DNA of 17,033 bases, from contig URBP01000042.1 of NCBI GenBank assembly GCA_900546105.1, forward strand, positions 1 through 17,033, in the 5' to 3' direction. Positions within the stretch are counted from its first letter, which is position 1, and every line of letters begins with the position of its first letter. Origin of the DNA: an uncultured Collinsella sp. GTDB lineage: Bacteria; Actinomycetota; Coriobacteriia; Coriobacteriales; Coriobacteriaceae. Shown here piece by piece: positions 1-7,028 of this stretch. Under the pieces are notes generated by a model. That model had not been told where the DNA came from. It saw only the letters and a program-made list of their open reading frames with translations, and ran no database searches. The translations under genes were made by a program, and so were the position numbers.

Positions 1-1
1 C

Positions 2-1015
<1,014 letters not shown>

Positions 1016-1025
1016 GTCTCCCACC

Positions 1026-1150
1026 GCAGGATCTGAGGGCTGACCTTCGCGGACGTCCTCGGACATGAAGGAACCCCCGCTGCGCACTACGTGCGGCGGG
1101 GGTTCCTTCGTCCTGCGGAGTGTCCGCGAAGGTTGGCCCTCAGATCCTGC
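1026..1150 (+). terminator. 125 bp imperfect inverted repeat / long hairpin after nifJ
   Basis: Left arm 1026-1087 and right arm 1091-1150 pair almost throughout, with a three-base loop at 1088-1090. The outer 15 bases (GCAGGATCTGAGGGC) are perfectly complementary, then two G-U wobbles, then 12 perfect bases. A looser middle of about 12 bases follows, then 14 perfect bases (GAAGGAACCCCCGC), a 2-base bulge and 5 more pairs. Several arm differences are G-U wobbles, which favours RNA-level pairing. There is no long T tract, only a TTCCTTCG stretch, so it may act as a strong hairpin, a bidirectional terminator or an mRNA 3' stabiliser rather than a classical intrinsic terminator. No clear target-site duplication flanks it. 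Confidence 0.75.
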
Positions 1151-1206
1151 TACGACTACGTCCTCGGATTGTGTGGGCGGATGAAGCACGTGGTTGGTCG
1201 GGTATT

Positions 1207-1371
1207 CTGTCCCCTTCGCTGTTTCGCGGCTTTGCCGCGAAAACTCGCGTTACTTTGGGGATGGATGGGGGGCGTGGTTGTTGCAGCTTCTTATCCCTTT
1301 GCTTTTTCGCGCCTTTGGCGCGAAACGCGCAGCACTATGGAGAGGGCTGGGGACGCTGTTGTTGGCGTCTC
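1207..1371. repeat. Two degenerate tandem copies (~82 bp) each carrying a TTTCGCG...CGCGAAA hairpin
   Basis: Copy A covers about 1207-1288 and copy B about 1289-1371. Each begins with a pyrimidine-rich CTGTCCCC/CTTATCCC block. Each then holds a 9-bp perfect hairpin with a TTT loop: 1222-1242 is TTTCGCGGC-TTT-GCCGCGAAA and 1305-1325 is TTTCGCGCC-TTT-GGCGCGAAA. Each copy then runs through a G-rich stretch to GTTGTTG (1277-1283 and 1358-1364). The two stem differences are compensatory (GC/GC against CC/GG). The region has no credible gene and lies between convergent transcription units. Confidence 0.65.
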
Positions 1372-1380
1372 CAGCCCTCT
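1341..1380. terminator. 16-bp hairpin in the convergent intergenic region
   Basis: AGAGGGCTGGGGACGC (1341-1356) pairs with 1365-1380 across an 8-base loop, with one G-U wobble. On the plus strand it is followed by GATTGCTACTTTG, not a T run. It lies 53 bases beyond the stop of the minus-strand operon (1433), so it could serve as its terminator, or as a two-way transcription barrier against nifJ read-through. The pairing is certain; the function is inferred. Confidence 0.55.
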
Positions 1381-1432
1381 GATTGCTACTTTGGGTCCCG
1401 TGGTGGGACTATGTTGGTGCTACCTGGTTGTT

Positions 1433-1957
1433 TTACCGTGTCTCACCGCTCTCCGTGCGTAGGCGGTAGCCGTGGACGAGGTCGCTAATAGCCGGCCAGG
1501 GAATCTGGCGGTCGACCCAAAATTGGAGCTGGACCAGATAGCGTTCGGTGGCGCGGGTGAGGGCCGCGAACTGTTCGTGAGTCTCTACCTGGGCGTAGAG
1601 GTCGCGGCTGTGGGCTAGGATGGCTGTGGTGTCATCCATTTTGCCGGTGACGTCGAAGGCGCCCGAGAACCAGTCGCATAGGCGCGCGGCACTGTTGTTG
1701 ATTGTTGCGAGGTCGGCGGTGCCGTCGTTGGCGTTTTCGTTAGCCTGGGCTCGCAGGAGGGAGAGGGCGTCGGTGGCGTTCATGCAGTAGCCGACGGTGA
1801 AGTTCCAGACGGCGAATTCGCGGCCGGTGTCGAGTTTGCGCCGACGCATCAGGTCGATATCGCGGGGTTCCTCGAGCATCATTTGGTCGGCGAGGGCTTC
1901 AAGCGAAGTGGTGTACTCTGCAAGATCGAGCCCAAGCAGGGTGTCGATATCCATCAT
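1433..1957 (-). CDS. Unrecognised protein (174 aa), second gene of the DUF3830 operon
   Basis: I do not recognise a family. The start is the first of two adjacent ATGs (MMDIDTLLGLDLAEYT) because GGAGG stands seven bases upstream on the minus strand; an upstream in-frame extension to 2104 would run through the preceding gene and is rejected. The 174 residues look soluble and mostly helical, rich in Leu, Ala, Asp and Glu. The C-terminal half has aromatic patches (FAVWNFTVGYCM, LCDWFSGAFDV, LQFWVDRQIPWPAI). No signal peptide, membrane segment or metal-binding cysteine cluster is visible. The start lies two bases past the stop of the DUF3830 gene (1960), so the two are almost surely co-transcribed and probably translationally coupled. 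A role as partner of the DUF3830 protein is inference only. Confidence 0.8.
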   Translation of the reverse strand: MMDIDTLLGLDLAEYTTSLEALADQMMLEEPRDIDLMRRRKLDTGREFAVWNFTVGYCMNATDALSLLRAQANENANDGTADLATINNSAARLCDWFSGAFDVTGKMDDTTAILAHSRDLYAQVETHEQFAALTRATERYLVQLQFWVDRQIPWPAISDLVHGYRLRTESGETR

Positions 1958-1959
1958 CT

Positions 1960-2376
1960 TTAGGCCTCCGCTTCGATCTCGACGATTTCGTTTTTGATGT
2001 ACATGCCCTGGTTGTCCCAGACGTTGCGGCAAGCGGCTGCAAAGCGCTCGCGGTCGGCCTCGCAGATGCGGGCAAACATGTTGCAGGTGCCAAAGGGCTC
2101 GCAAATATCAAAGAAGATGCAGATCGAAGACCAGCCGCCGTACCAGCTCACCGCGCCTGCCGGCTCGTGAAAGACGGGATTTTCGATGTGCTCGTAGTTG
2201 GCGATGGGGCCCGATACGGGATAGGTCACCTCGGTATCGCAGATCTTGGCCGAGAAGATGCGCGACTCGACCGGACAGGACGATTCGAACAGCCTGCATG
2301 TCTCGGGCGCCTCGTCCCAGAGCATGTCGGCGAGAAACGTCTCGTCATTCAGCGTGATCTTGAGCATTTTTGTCAT
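1960..2376 (-). CDS. DUF3830 family protein (cyclophilin-like fold)
   Basis: A small cytosolic protein of 138 residues beginning MTKMLKITLNDETF. It follows the DUF3830 pattern: an N-terminal beta strand with a LNDETFLADMLWDEAPETC segment resembling the cyclophilin-like 'APKTC' motif, then IFSAKICDTEVTYPV, a central NPVFHEPAGAVSWYGGWSSICIFF stretch, and GTCNMFARI. Members of this family are often found near amidohydrolases, hydantoinase-type enzymes and amino-acid transporters; their reaction is not established. The start is fixed by GAGGAGGT seven bases upstream. A promoter-like pair lies about 130 bases upstream. No signal peptide is visible. The family call is from memory of the motif order, not from a profile search. 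Confidence 0.75.
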   Translation of the reverse strand: MTKMLKITLNDETFLADMLWDEAPETCRLFESSCPVESRIFSAKICDTEVTYPVSGPIANYEHIENPVFHEPAGAVSWYGGWSSICIFFDICEPFGTCNMFARICEADRERFAAACRNVWDNQGMYIKNEIVEIEAEA

Positions 2377-2463
2377 GGTAAGGACCTCCTCAATCCGTCG
2401 CTCAAGGGGCTCGCTGGCGGATAAAGGAGAAGACAGCTACGGGGTCGCCGAGCCCAAACTTCA

Positions 2464-2479
2464 CGACAGATACCTGTCG
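2464..2479 (-). promoter_or_regulatory. 6-bp hairpin / dyad in the leader of the DUF3830 operon
   Basis: CGACAG (2464-2469), a four-base spacer ATAC and CTGTCG (2474-2479) form a perfect dyad. It lies inside the predicted 5' leader, about 18 bases past the likely transcription start and about 88 bases before the ATG. It could be an operator or an RNA hairpin. Nothing in the sequence decides between these. Confidence 0.35.
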
Positions 2480-2503
2480 CCCCAGCCCGTGCTGTACTTG
2501 GCT

Positions 2504-2532
2504 AAAGTATCACGCCTTGGGAGCGGAAGCAA
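2504..2532 (-). promoter_or_regulatory. Predicted sigma-70-type promoter for the DUF3830 operon
   Basis: On the minus strand TTGCTT (plus 2527-2532) and TACTTT (plus 2504-2509) are separated by exactly 17 bases. Both hexamers are reasonable matches to TTGACA and TATAAT. Transcription would begin near 2497, leaving a leader of about 120 bases before the ATG at 2376. Confidence 0.5.
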
Positions 2533-2991
2533 TATCCCTCTTTTGTTTTTTGGACACTCGATCAACCCTGCTGGCCAAAACGCAGTTCGCATTCGGTCGC
2601 TTCTCGCAGGGTGAGGCGCGACTGGTTATTCCTTATGCTGGATGAAAAGCCCCATGTTTTTGCAGGGGTGCATACTCGTCTTATAAGTGCATAGAATCTC
2701 GTATAGTGCGAGTAAGATTTTGCGCTGTCCGTTTTGTGTTTAGCAAAGATATAGTTTGCATAATCCGGTCTAATCCCTGCTCTATTTAAATAAAGTTGCA
2801 CGTAAATGGCGTAGATATGCGTGAGCTGGGGTTCTTTACGCTGAGCGGGTAAAAACGACCGTTCACCGTTCCGCTATTTTCAAAATGAATAAAATGAGCG
2901 ATAAAGAGAATATAAACCTTAATAAACTCGCGTATCGCACGGACGCGGGTTATTAATGGGTTGTAGGCCTTTTACAGAAAGGATTCCAGCA
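2533..2991. other. AT-rich divergent intergenic region upstream of carbamate kinase
   Basis: About 460 bases without a credible gene between the DUF3830 promoter and the carbamate kinase start. It is clearly richer in A and T than the genes, most of all from 2740 to 2935. Visible elements: a 7-bp inverted repeat ACCCTGC/GCAGGGT (2565-2571 and 2606-2612); three TGCATA hexamers at 2669, 2688 and 2757; a TATTTAAATA palindrome at 2783-2792; GCAAA-N7-TTTGC at 2743-2759; and overlapping ACCGTT repeats at 2858-2873. A minus-strand open frame at 2562-2801 starts with GTG and has no ribosome-binding site, so I leave it out. I could not fix a convincing promoter for carbamate kinase. Confidence 0.5.
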
Positions 2992-3954
2992 ATGTCTAAG
3001 CCTCTTGGCAAGCCCGATCGCATCGTCGTCGCCCTCGGCGGCAACGCCCTCGGCAACAACCCCGTCGAGCAGATCGAGGCCGTGAGCAACACCGCCCACG
3101 CCCTCCTCGGTCTCATCGAGCAGGGCAACGAGATCATCATCACCCACGGCAACGGCCCGCAGGTCGGCATGATCCAGAACGCCTTCGCCGCCGCCCACGA
3201 CGCCATCGGCACCCCCGAGATGCCGCTGCCCGAGTGCGGCGCCATGTCCCAGGGCTACATCGGCTACCACCTGCAGCAGGGCATCGGCCGCGAGATGCAC
3301 AAGCGCTATAAGCGCTGGCACGCCGCTACCGTCGTCACCCAGATCGAGTGCGATCCCGACGATCCCGCGTTCAAGAACCCGACCAAGCCGATCGGCCCCT
3401 TCTACACCGAGGAGCAGGCCAAGGAGTTCATGGCCGAGGATCCTTCCAAGGTCTTCGTCGAGGATTCCGGCCGCGGCTGGCGTCGCGTCGTCGCTTCCCC
3501 CGATCCCAAGAAGATCGTCGAGGCTGACTCCATCCTCAACCTGCTCGACAACGAGTTCATCGTCATCGCCTGCGGTGGCGGCGGCATCCCCGTCGTCCGC
3601 GACTATGAGAACAAGGGCTGCTACAAGGGCGTTCCCGCCGTCATCGACAAGGACCTGGGCGGCGAGCTGCTGGCCGAGGACTGCGACGCTGACGTTCTGT
3701 TCCTGCTGACTGCCGTTGAGCATGTCGCCATCAACTTTGGCAAGCCCAACCAGGAGGAGCTCGAGGACCTCACCGCCGACGAGGCCGAGCGCCTGGCCGA
3801 CGAGGGCCAGTTCGGCAAGGGTTCCATGGAGCCCAAGGTTCGCGCTGCCATCAAGTTCGCCCGTTCCCGCAAGGGCCGCACCTGCATCATCGGTGCTCTG
3901 GACAAGGCTGCCGAGACCATGGCCGGCCTCTCCGGTACTCGCATCCACGAGTAG
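2992..3954 (+). CDS. arcC: Carbamate kinase
   Basis: The enzyme transfers phosphate from carbamoyl phosphate to ADP, giving ATP and carbamate; it is the energy-yielding last step of arginine deiminase, agmatine and some ureido-compound pathways, in the cytosol. The 320 residues match the usual ~310. Visible motifs: RIVVALGGNALGNN near 10-23, ITHGNGPQVGMIQNAF near 50-64, SQGYIGYHLQQ near 86-96, ACGGGGIPVVRD near 193-204, IDKDLGGELLAED near 218-230, and GSMEPKVRAAI near 277-287, all amino-acid-kinase signatures of this family. The ATG at 2992 is preferred over the in-frame ATG at 2956 because GAAAGGA lies eight bases before it. No arginine deiminase or ornithine carbamoyltransferase gene is in the window, so the source of carbamoyl phosphate is not visible. 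The gene looks monocistronic, with a strong terminator after it. Confidence 0.95.
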   Translation: MSKPLGKPDRIVVALGGNALGNNPVEQIEAVSNTAHALLGLIEQGNEIIITHGNGPQVGMIQNAFAAAHDAIGTPEMPLPECGAMSQGYIGYHLQQGIGREMHKRYKRWHAATVVTQIECDPDDPAFKNPTKPIGPFYTEEQAKEFMAEDPSKVFVEDSGRGWRRVVASPDPKKIVEADSILNLLDNEFIVIACGGGGIPVVRDYENKGCYKGVPAVIDKDLGGELLAEDCDADVLFLLTAVEHVAINFGKPNQEELEDLTADEAERLADEGQFGKGSMEPKVRAAIKFARSRKGRTCIIGALDKAAETMAGLSGTRIHE

Positions 3955-3976
3955 TCTCTACTCTGTTGCCTCTCTC

Positions 3977-4052
3977 GTGGGCGCCAGGCAAAGCGCCCAC
4001 AAACTAGCCTCTCTTCATGAGCCCCGCAGTCCGCTCCGACTGCGGGGCTTTT
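3977..4052 (+). terminator. Tandem hairpins ending in an intrinsic terminator after arcC
   Basis: Two perfect hairpins lie between arcC and the converging peptidase gene. The first is GTGGGCGC / GCGCCCAC (3977-3984 and 3993-4000). The second is a 12-bp stem AGCCCCGCAGTC / GACTGCGGGGCT (4020-4031 and 4038-4049) with a 6-base loop, running into TTTT. The second is a textbook intrinsic terminator for arcC and could also work for the minus strand. Confidence 0.88.
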
Positions 4053-4088
4053 GCTATTCACCTGGTCATTGGGGCCGTTCTTAAATGA

Positions 4089-5090
4089 CTAGTAGTAGGC
4101 CCACATGGCTTCGATTTCGTTGAGGACCTCCACGACGCCCCAGCGGCGGGCGCTGCGACTGGCCGAGTTGGGGTCGTAGACGCCAATCTGGTTGGCATCG
4201 TCGATGCCGTGGAGCACGATATAGTGGCCTACGTTGGTAAACGTGCCGGGGCGCACTGCGGCGATGACGGGCGCACCCGAGCGAAGTGCTTGGGTAATCG
4301 ATTCGCGATCGTTATAGAGCTGTGTTCCGTTGAGTCCCAGCTGCCACGCACCGCTTGTCATAAACGACCATTCGGTTGCACCGGTGGGGGCGTAGTTGCC
4401 GGCTTCGGCTAGTGCGCATATATCGACCGGCGTCTTATCGGTATGGCCGGTCTTAAAGATATAGACCATGGTGAGGCAAGTTGGACCGCAAGCGTTTTCG
4501 CGAATAGTGCCACCGGCATAGGGCAGCTCCGACCATGCGGGGTCAATTTGGTAGATGTGGGGCATGGTGCCGGCCTGCCATTGCGAGCGCGGGGTCGAAA
4601 AGGCAAATGAGTAGCCGGGCGCGACGGGAGCTTTAAGCAGCTTGTCCTCGGCAGTGGGCTCAAGACCGGCTGATCCGTGGGAGATACAGGATCCCAAAAA
4701 CACAAAGACGAGGCAGGCGGCGATGGAGCAAAACGCAAGGCGTAGGCGGCGGGCCGGAAGCGCGTGGCTTGTGATGTGCGACGCGGGGTGAGGGGCGGAA
4801 TTGCCGCGATCGCGTTGAGGTCGCGAAAAGGAGCGCTTAACGTAGTAGTCGGTCTTACGGCGATCGTAGCGGCGTGGCTGCGATGTGTCGGTCTGGCGTT
4901 GGCGTGTGCTCGTACTCATGCGGTCTGACTGCTGCACGGTACGGCTTTGTTGCCGCGAAGAGGCCCCGAGCTGCTCTTGGGGGCGCTGCGGGTTGTCGTT
5001 GTCGGAGGTGCTTCTGGGCATTGGCGTGGTACGGCCGGCAAGGCGCACGCTTTGTGGCCGTTGGTCGCCGTCATTGTATCCGTATGCCAT
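4089..5090 (-). CDS. Membrane-anchored C39-like cysteine peptidase
   Basis: A 333-residue protein, most likely starting MAYGYNDGDQRPQ at the ATG that has AAGGTG six bases upstream; a GTG three codons earlier is an alternative. Residues 1-115 are hydrophilic, rich in Gln, Arg, Ser and Thr and probably disordered. A single hydrophobic segment follows (about 117-135, LAFCSIAACLVFVFLGSCI). The C-terminal ~180 residues form a C39-like (Peptidase_C39_2) domain with the nucleophile in ENACGPTCL (Cys ~201), the histidine in NVGHYIVLHGID (His ~289) and an aspartate in VYDPNSA (Asp ~306). The positive N-terminus predicts an inside tail and an extracellular catalytic domain. Family members cut peptides or isopeptides, but no ABC transporter or Gly-Gly leader peptide is nearby, so bacteriocin processing is not supported. 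Its natural substrate is unknown. Confidence 0.82.
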   Translation of the reverse strand: MAYGYNDGDQRPQSVRLAGRTTPMPRSTSDNDNPQRPQEQLGASSRQQSRTVQQSDRMSTSTRQRQTDTSQPRRYDRRKTDYYVKRSFSRPQRDRGNSAPHPASHITSHALPARRLRLAFCSIAACLVFVFLGSCISHGSAGLEPTAEDKLLKAPVAPGYSFAFSTPRSQWQAGTMPHIYQIDPAWSELPYAGGTIRENACGPTCLTMVYIFKTGHTDKTPVDICALAEAGNYAPTGATEWSFMTSGAWQLGLNGTQLYNDRESITQALRSGAPVIAAVRPGTFTNVGHYIVLHGIDDANQIGVYDPNSASRSARRWGVVEVLNEIEAMWAYY

Positions 5091-5445
5091 TCGAATCACC
5101 TTGCCTCATGTGTAACTTGTCTATCCTACATAAAAAGATGCACGACACATGGGCATGTGCGCCAAAAGCCTGACAAATGGTATGAACGTTGCCGCGCCGC
5201 GCGCCAAGCGTCACGGCAACAGGTCTTCAAAAGCAGACAAGATGAAAGCGTCCAAGACGAATGACGTCTTCCGCCGTTCGTCCCAAAAACGGAGCCGCTC
5301 ATTTTTCAGTTTTGCCTTCGGTCGAGCCATAAGCGGCAGCGCGGCGCTAAGGCCGTATCTTAAAGCCACGAAATAAAAGCGCGCGGTCAGACAGGCCACG
5401 CAAGGGGTGACGCCAAGGGGCGTCAAAAAGGAAAGGAGGGGAACA
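5091..5445. other. Divergent intergenic region between C39 peptidase and permease
   Basis: 355 bases with no supported gene; short open frames here have no ribosome-binding sites. It holds a perfect CACATG-GG-CATGTG dyad (5146-5159), an AAGACG-N5-CGTCTT inverted repeat (5254-5270), and a hairpin TGACGCC-AAGG-GGCGTCA (5408-5425) directly before the permease ribosome-binding site. Promoters for both genes must lie here, but I could not assign -35/-10 pairs with confidence. Confidence 0.5.
5408..5441 (+). promoter_or_regulatory. Leader hairpin followed by a strong ribosome-binding site
   Basis: A perfect 7-bp stem TGACGCC/GGCGTCA with a 4-base loop (5408-5425) is followed by A5 and then GGAAAGGAGGGG, an excellent Shine-Dalgarno sequence. 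It stands five bases before the ATG at 5446, not before the ATG at 5491 that opens the long permease frame. The hairpin sits close enough to influence ribosome loading. Confidence 0.6.
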
Positions 5446-5478
5446 ATGGCGGACAAGAACGCAGAAGTTGCAGTCTAG
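5446..5478 (+). CDS. 10-codon open frame (MADKNAEVAV-stop) in frame with the permease
   Basis: ATG 5446 has the best ribosome-binding site of the locus, but the frame ends at TAG 5476-5478 after ten residues. Reading through the TAG leads in frame, via four codons (GNGG), into the permease ATG at 5491. The simplest reading is that the ancestral permease began at 5446 and that one base change (for example AAG or CAG to TAG), or a sequencing error, created the stop. An alternative is a leader peptide that couples translation to the permease by reinitiation 12 bases downstream. The frame arithmetic is certain; the interpretation is inference. Confidence 0.5.
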   Translation: MADKNAEVAV

Positions 5479-5490
5479 GGTAACGGTGGC

Positions 5491-6897
5491 ATGAAGAAAA
5501 CGCTCTCGCTCTGGAACTTCTTCACCATCGGTTTCGGTGCCATCATCGGAACTGGCTGGGTTCTGCAGGTCGGCGACTGGATGGTCGTGGGCGGCGGTCC
5601 CGTTCCCGCTATGATCGCATTCCTCTTGGGCGCAATCTTCCTTGTGCCCGTCGGAGCTGTTTTCGGTGAGCTCACGGCTGCTATCCCCATTTCGGGCGGC
5701 ATCGTCGAGTATGTCGATCGTAGCTTTGGCCGTACGATGAGCTACATCACCGGCTGGCTCCTGGCCCTGGGCAACGGCATCCTGTGCCCATGGGAGGCCA
5801 TCGCCATCTCGACCCTCGTGTCCGAGATGTTCGGCAGCCTGCCCGGCCTTGAGTGGCTGCGCGCCGTCAAGCTCTACACCATCCTGGGGGCCGACGTCTA
5901 CCTGTTTCCGACGCTGATCGCGCTCGGCTTTGCAACCTACGTCATCTTCCTCAACTTCCGCGGTGCCAGCTCGGCCGCCAAGCTCCAGGCCTTCCTGACC
6001 AAGGCCCTGCTCTGCGGCATGCTGCTCGCCATGGGCGTCTCGCTGTTCACCGGCTCGCCGGACAACGCCATGCCCGTGTTCTCCCAGGTCACCGGTGCTG
6101 GCGGCGGCAAGCCCGCTACCGAGGGCACCAGCCTGTTCGCCGGCATCGTGTCGGTCCTGGTTCTGACCCCGTTCTTCTACGCCGGCTTCGACACCATTCC
6201 TCAGCAGGCTGAGGAAGCAGCCGAGGGCCTCAACTGGAACAAGTTCGGCAAGATCATCTCCCTGGCCCTGCTGGCCGCAGGCGGCTTCTACATGGTCTGC
6301 ATCTACTCGTTCGGCACCATCCTCGACTGGCATGAGTTTGTTAAGAGCCCGGTTCCCGCGCTTGCCTGCCTCAAGGGCATCAACATGCTTCTGTACCTGG
6401 CCATGCTCGTCATCGCCACGCTTGGACCCATGGGCCCGATGAACTCCTTCTACGGCGCCACGAGCCGCATCATGCTCGCCATGGGCCGCAAGGGCCAGCT
6501 GCCCGAGAAATTCGCCGAGGTCGACCCCAAGTCCGGCGCTCCCAAGCTCGCCTGCGTCGTCCTGGGCGCCATCACTGTCATCGGTCCGTTCCTGGGCAAG
6601 AACATGCTCATCCCCCTGACCAACGTGTCGGCCCTCGCCTTCATCTTCTCCTGCGGCATGGTCGCCCTCGCTTGCCTGCGCATGCGCTTCACCGAGCCCG
6701 ACCTGCCTCGTCCCTACGAGGTGCCCGGCGGCAAGTTTGGCATCAGCCTCGCTATCGTTGCCTGCGGCACCATCATTGGCCTGCTCGTGATTCCGTTCTC
6801 TCCCGCCTCTCTCAACATGGTGGAGTGGAGCATCGTGATCGGCTGGCTGGCTGTTGGCCTGGCCCTCATGGCCTTCACCAATTCCCGCAAAAAATAA
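5491..6897 (+). CDS. APC-family amino-acid permease
   Basis: A 468-residue polytopic inner-membrane transporter of the amino acid-polyamine-organocation superfamily, about 12 hydrophobic segments. TM1 contains the family's unwound glycine motif (FFTIGFGAIIGTGW, ~10-23). GELTAAIPISGGIVEYVDRSFG (~59-80) is the conserved loop after TM2, and a late PDLPRPYEVPGGK motif (~405-417) is also typical. It is expected to import or exchange an amino acid by ion coupling; the substrate cannot be read from sequence. ATG 5491 has only a weak ribosome-binding site (AGGG ten bases upstream), while the strong one serves ATG 5446, separated by an in-frame TAG. The amidohydrolase follows on the same strand after 131 bases, suggesting joint uptake and hydrolysis. 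If the TAG is real, expression depends on reinitiation or weak initiation. Confidence 0.88.
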   Translation: MKKTLSLWNFFTIGFGAIIGTGWVLQVGDWMVVGGGPVPAMIAFLLGAIFLVPVGAVFGELTAAIPISGGIVEYVDRSFGRTMSYITGWLLALGNGILCPWEAIAISTLVSEMFGSLPGLEWLRAVKLYTILGADVYLFPTLIALGFATYVIFLNFRGASSAAKLQAFLTKALLCGMLLAMGVSLFTGSPDNAMPVFSQVTGAGGGKPATEGTSLFAGIVSVLVLTPFFYAGFDTIPQQAEEAAEGLNWNKFGKIISLALLAAGGFYMVCIYSFGTILDWHEFVKSPVPALACLKGINMLLYLAMLVIATLGPMGPMNSFYGATSRIMLAMGRKGQLPEKFAEVDPKSGAPKLACVVLGAITVIGPFLGKNMLIPLTNVSALAFIFSCGMVALACLRMRFTEPDLPRPYEVPGGKFGISLAIVACGTIIGLLVIPFSPASLNMVEWSIVIGWLAVGLALMAFTNSRKK

Positions 6898-6903
6898 CGC
6901 CTA

Positions 6904-6955
6904 GCCGGGGCGGATCGGGTGCGCGGAACCCTCTCTCCCGCGCACCGAACCCGGC
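6904..6955 (+). repeat. Inverted repeat between permease and amidohydrolase
   Basis: GCCGGG (6904-6909) pairs with CCCGGC (6950-6955), and inside it GGTGCGCGG (6918-6926) pairs perfectly with CCGCGCACC (6938-6946) around an 11-base loop. No T tract follows, so this looks like an intercistronic mRNA hairpin or a partial attenuator rather than a full terminator. It may uncouple the levels of the two gene products. Confidence 0.6.
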
Positions 6956-7028
6956 ACCACTTGGGTAGCTTTGTGAGGCCTTAACCCAACATGGCCTCGC
7001 CCACTATATGGATCCATAAGGAGGAACC

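Noticed and set aside
1207..1371. CRISPR array or riboswitch
   Set aside because: Only two degenerate copies, adjacent without spacers, and no known riboswitch motif or downstream gene on the plus strand.
1091..1488. Overlapping plus-strand open frames of ~120 codons after nifJ
   Set aside because: They run through the hairpin and tandem-repeat region, lack ribosome-binding sites, and give Arg/Gly/Cys/Trp-rich translations typical of non-coding GC-rich DNA.
1433..2104. Longer 223-codon version of the 174-residue protein
   Set aside because: Its first 49 codons overlap the DUF3830 gene and the start at 1957 has an ideally placed GGAGG.
2562..2801. 79-residue minus-strand open frame upstream of carbamate kinase
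   Set aside because: GTG start with no Shine-Dalgarno sequence, AT-rich region and no recognisable motif.
5476..5478. TAG read as pyrrolysine in the permease N-terminus
   Set aside because: No pyrrolysine machinery is visible, the position lies before the first membrane segment where no catalytic residue is expected, and many other genes here simply end in TAG.
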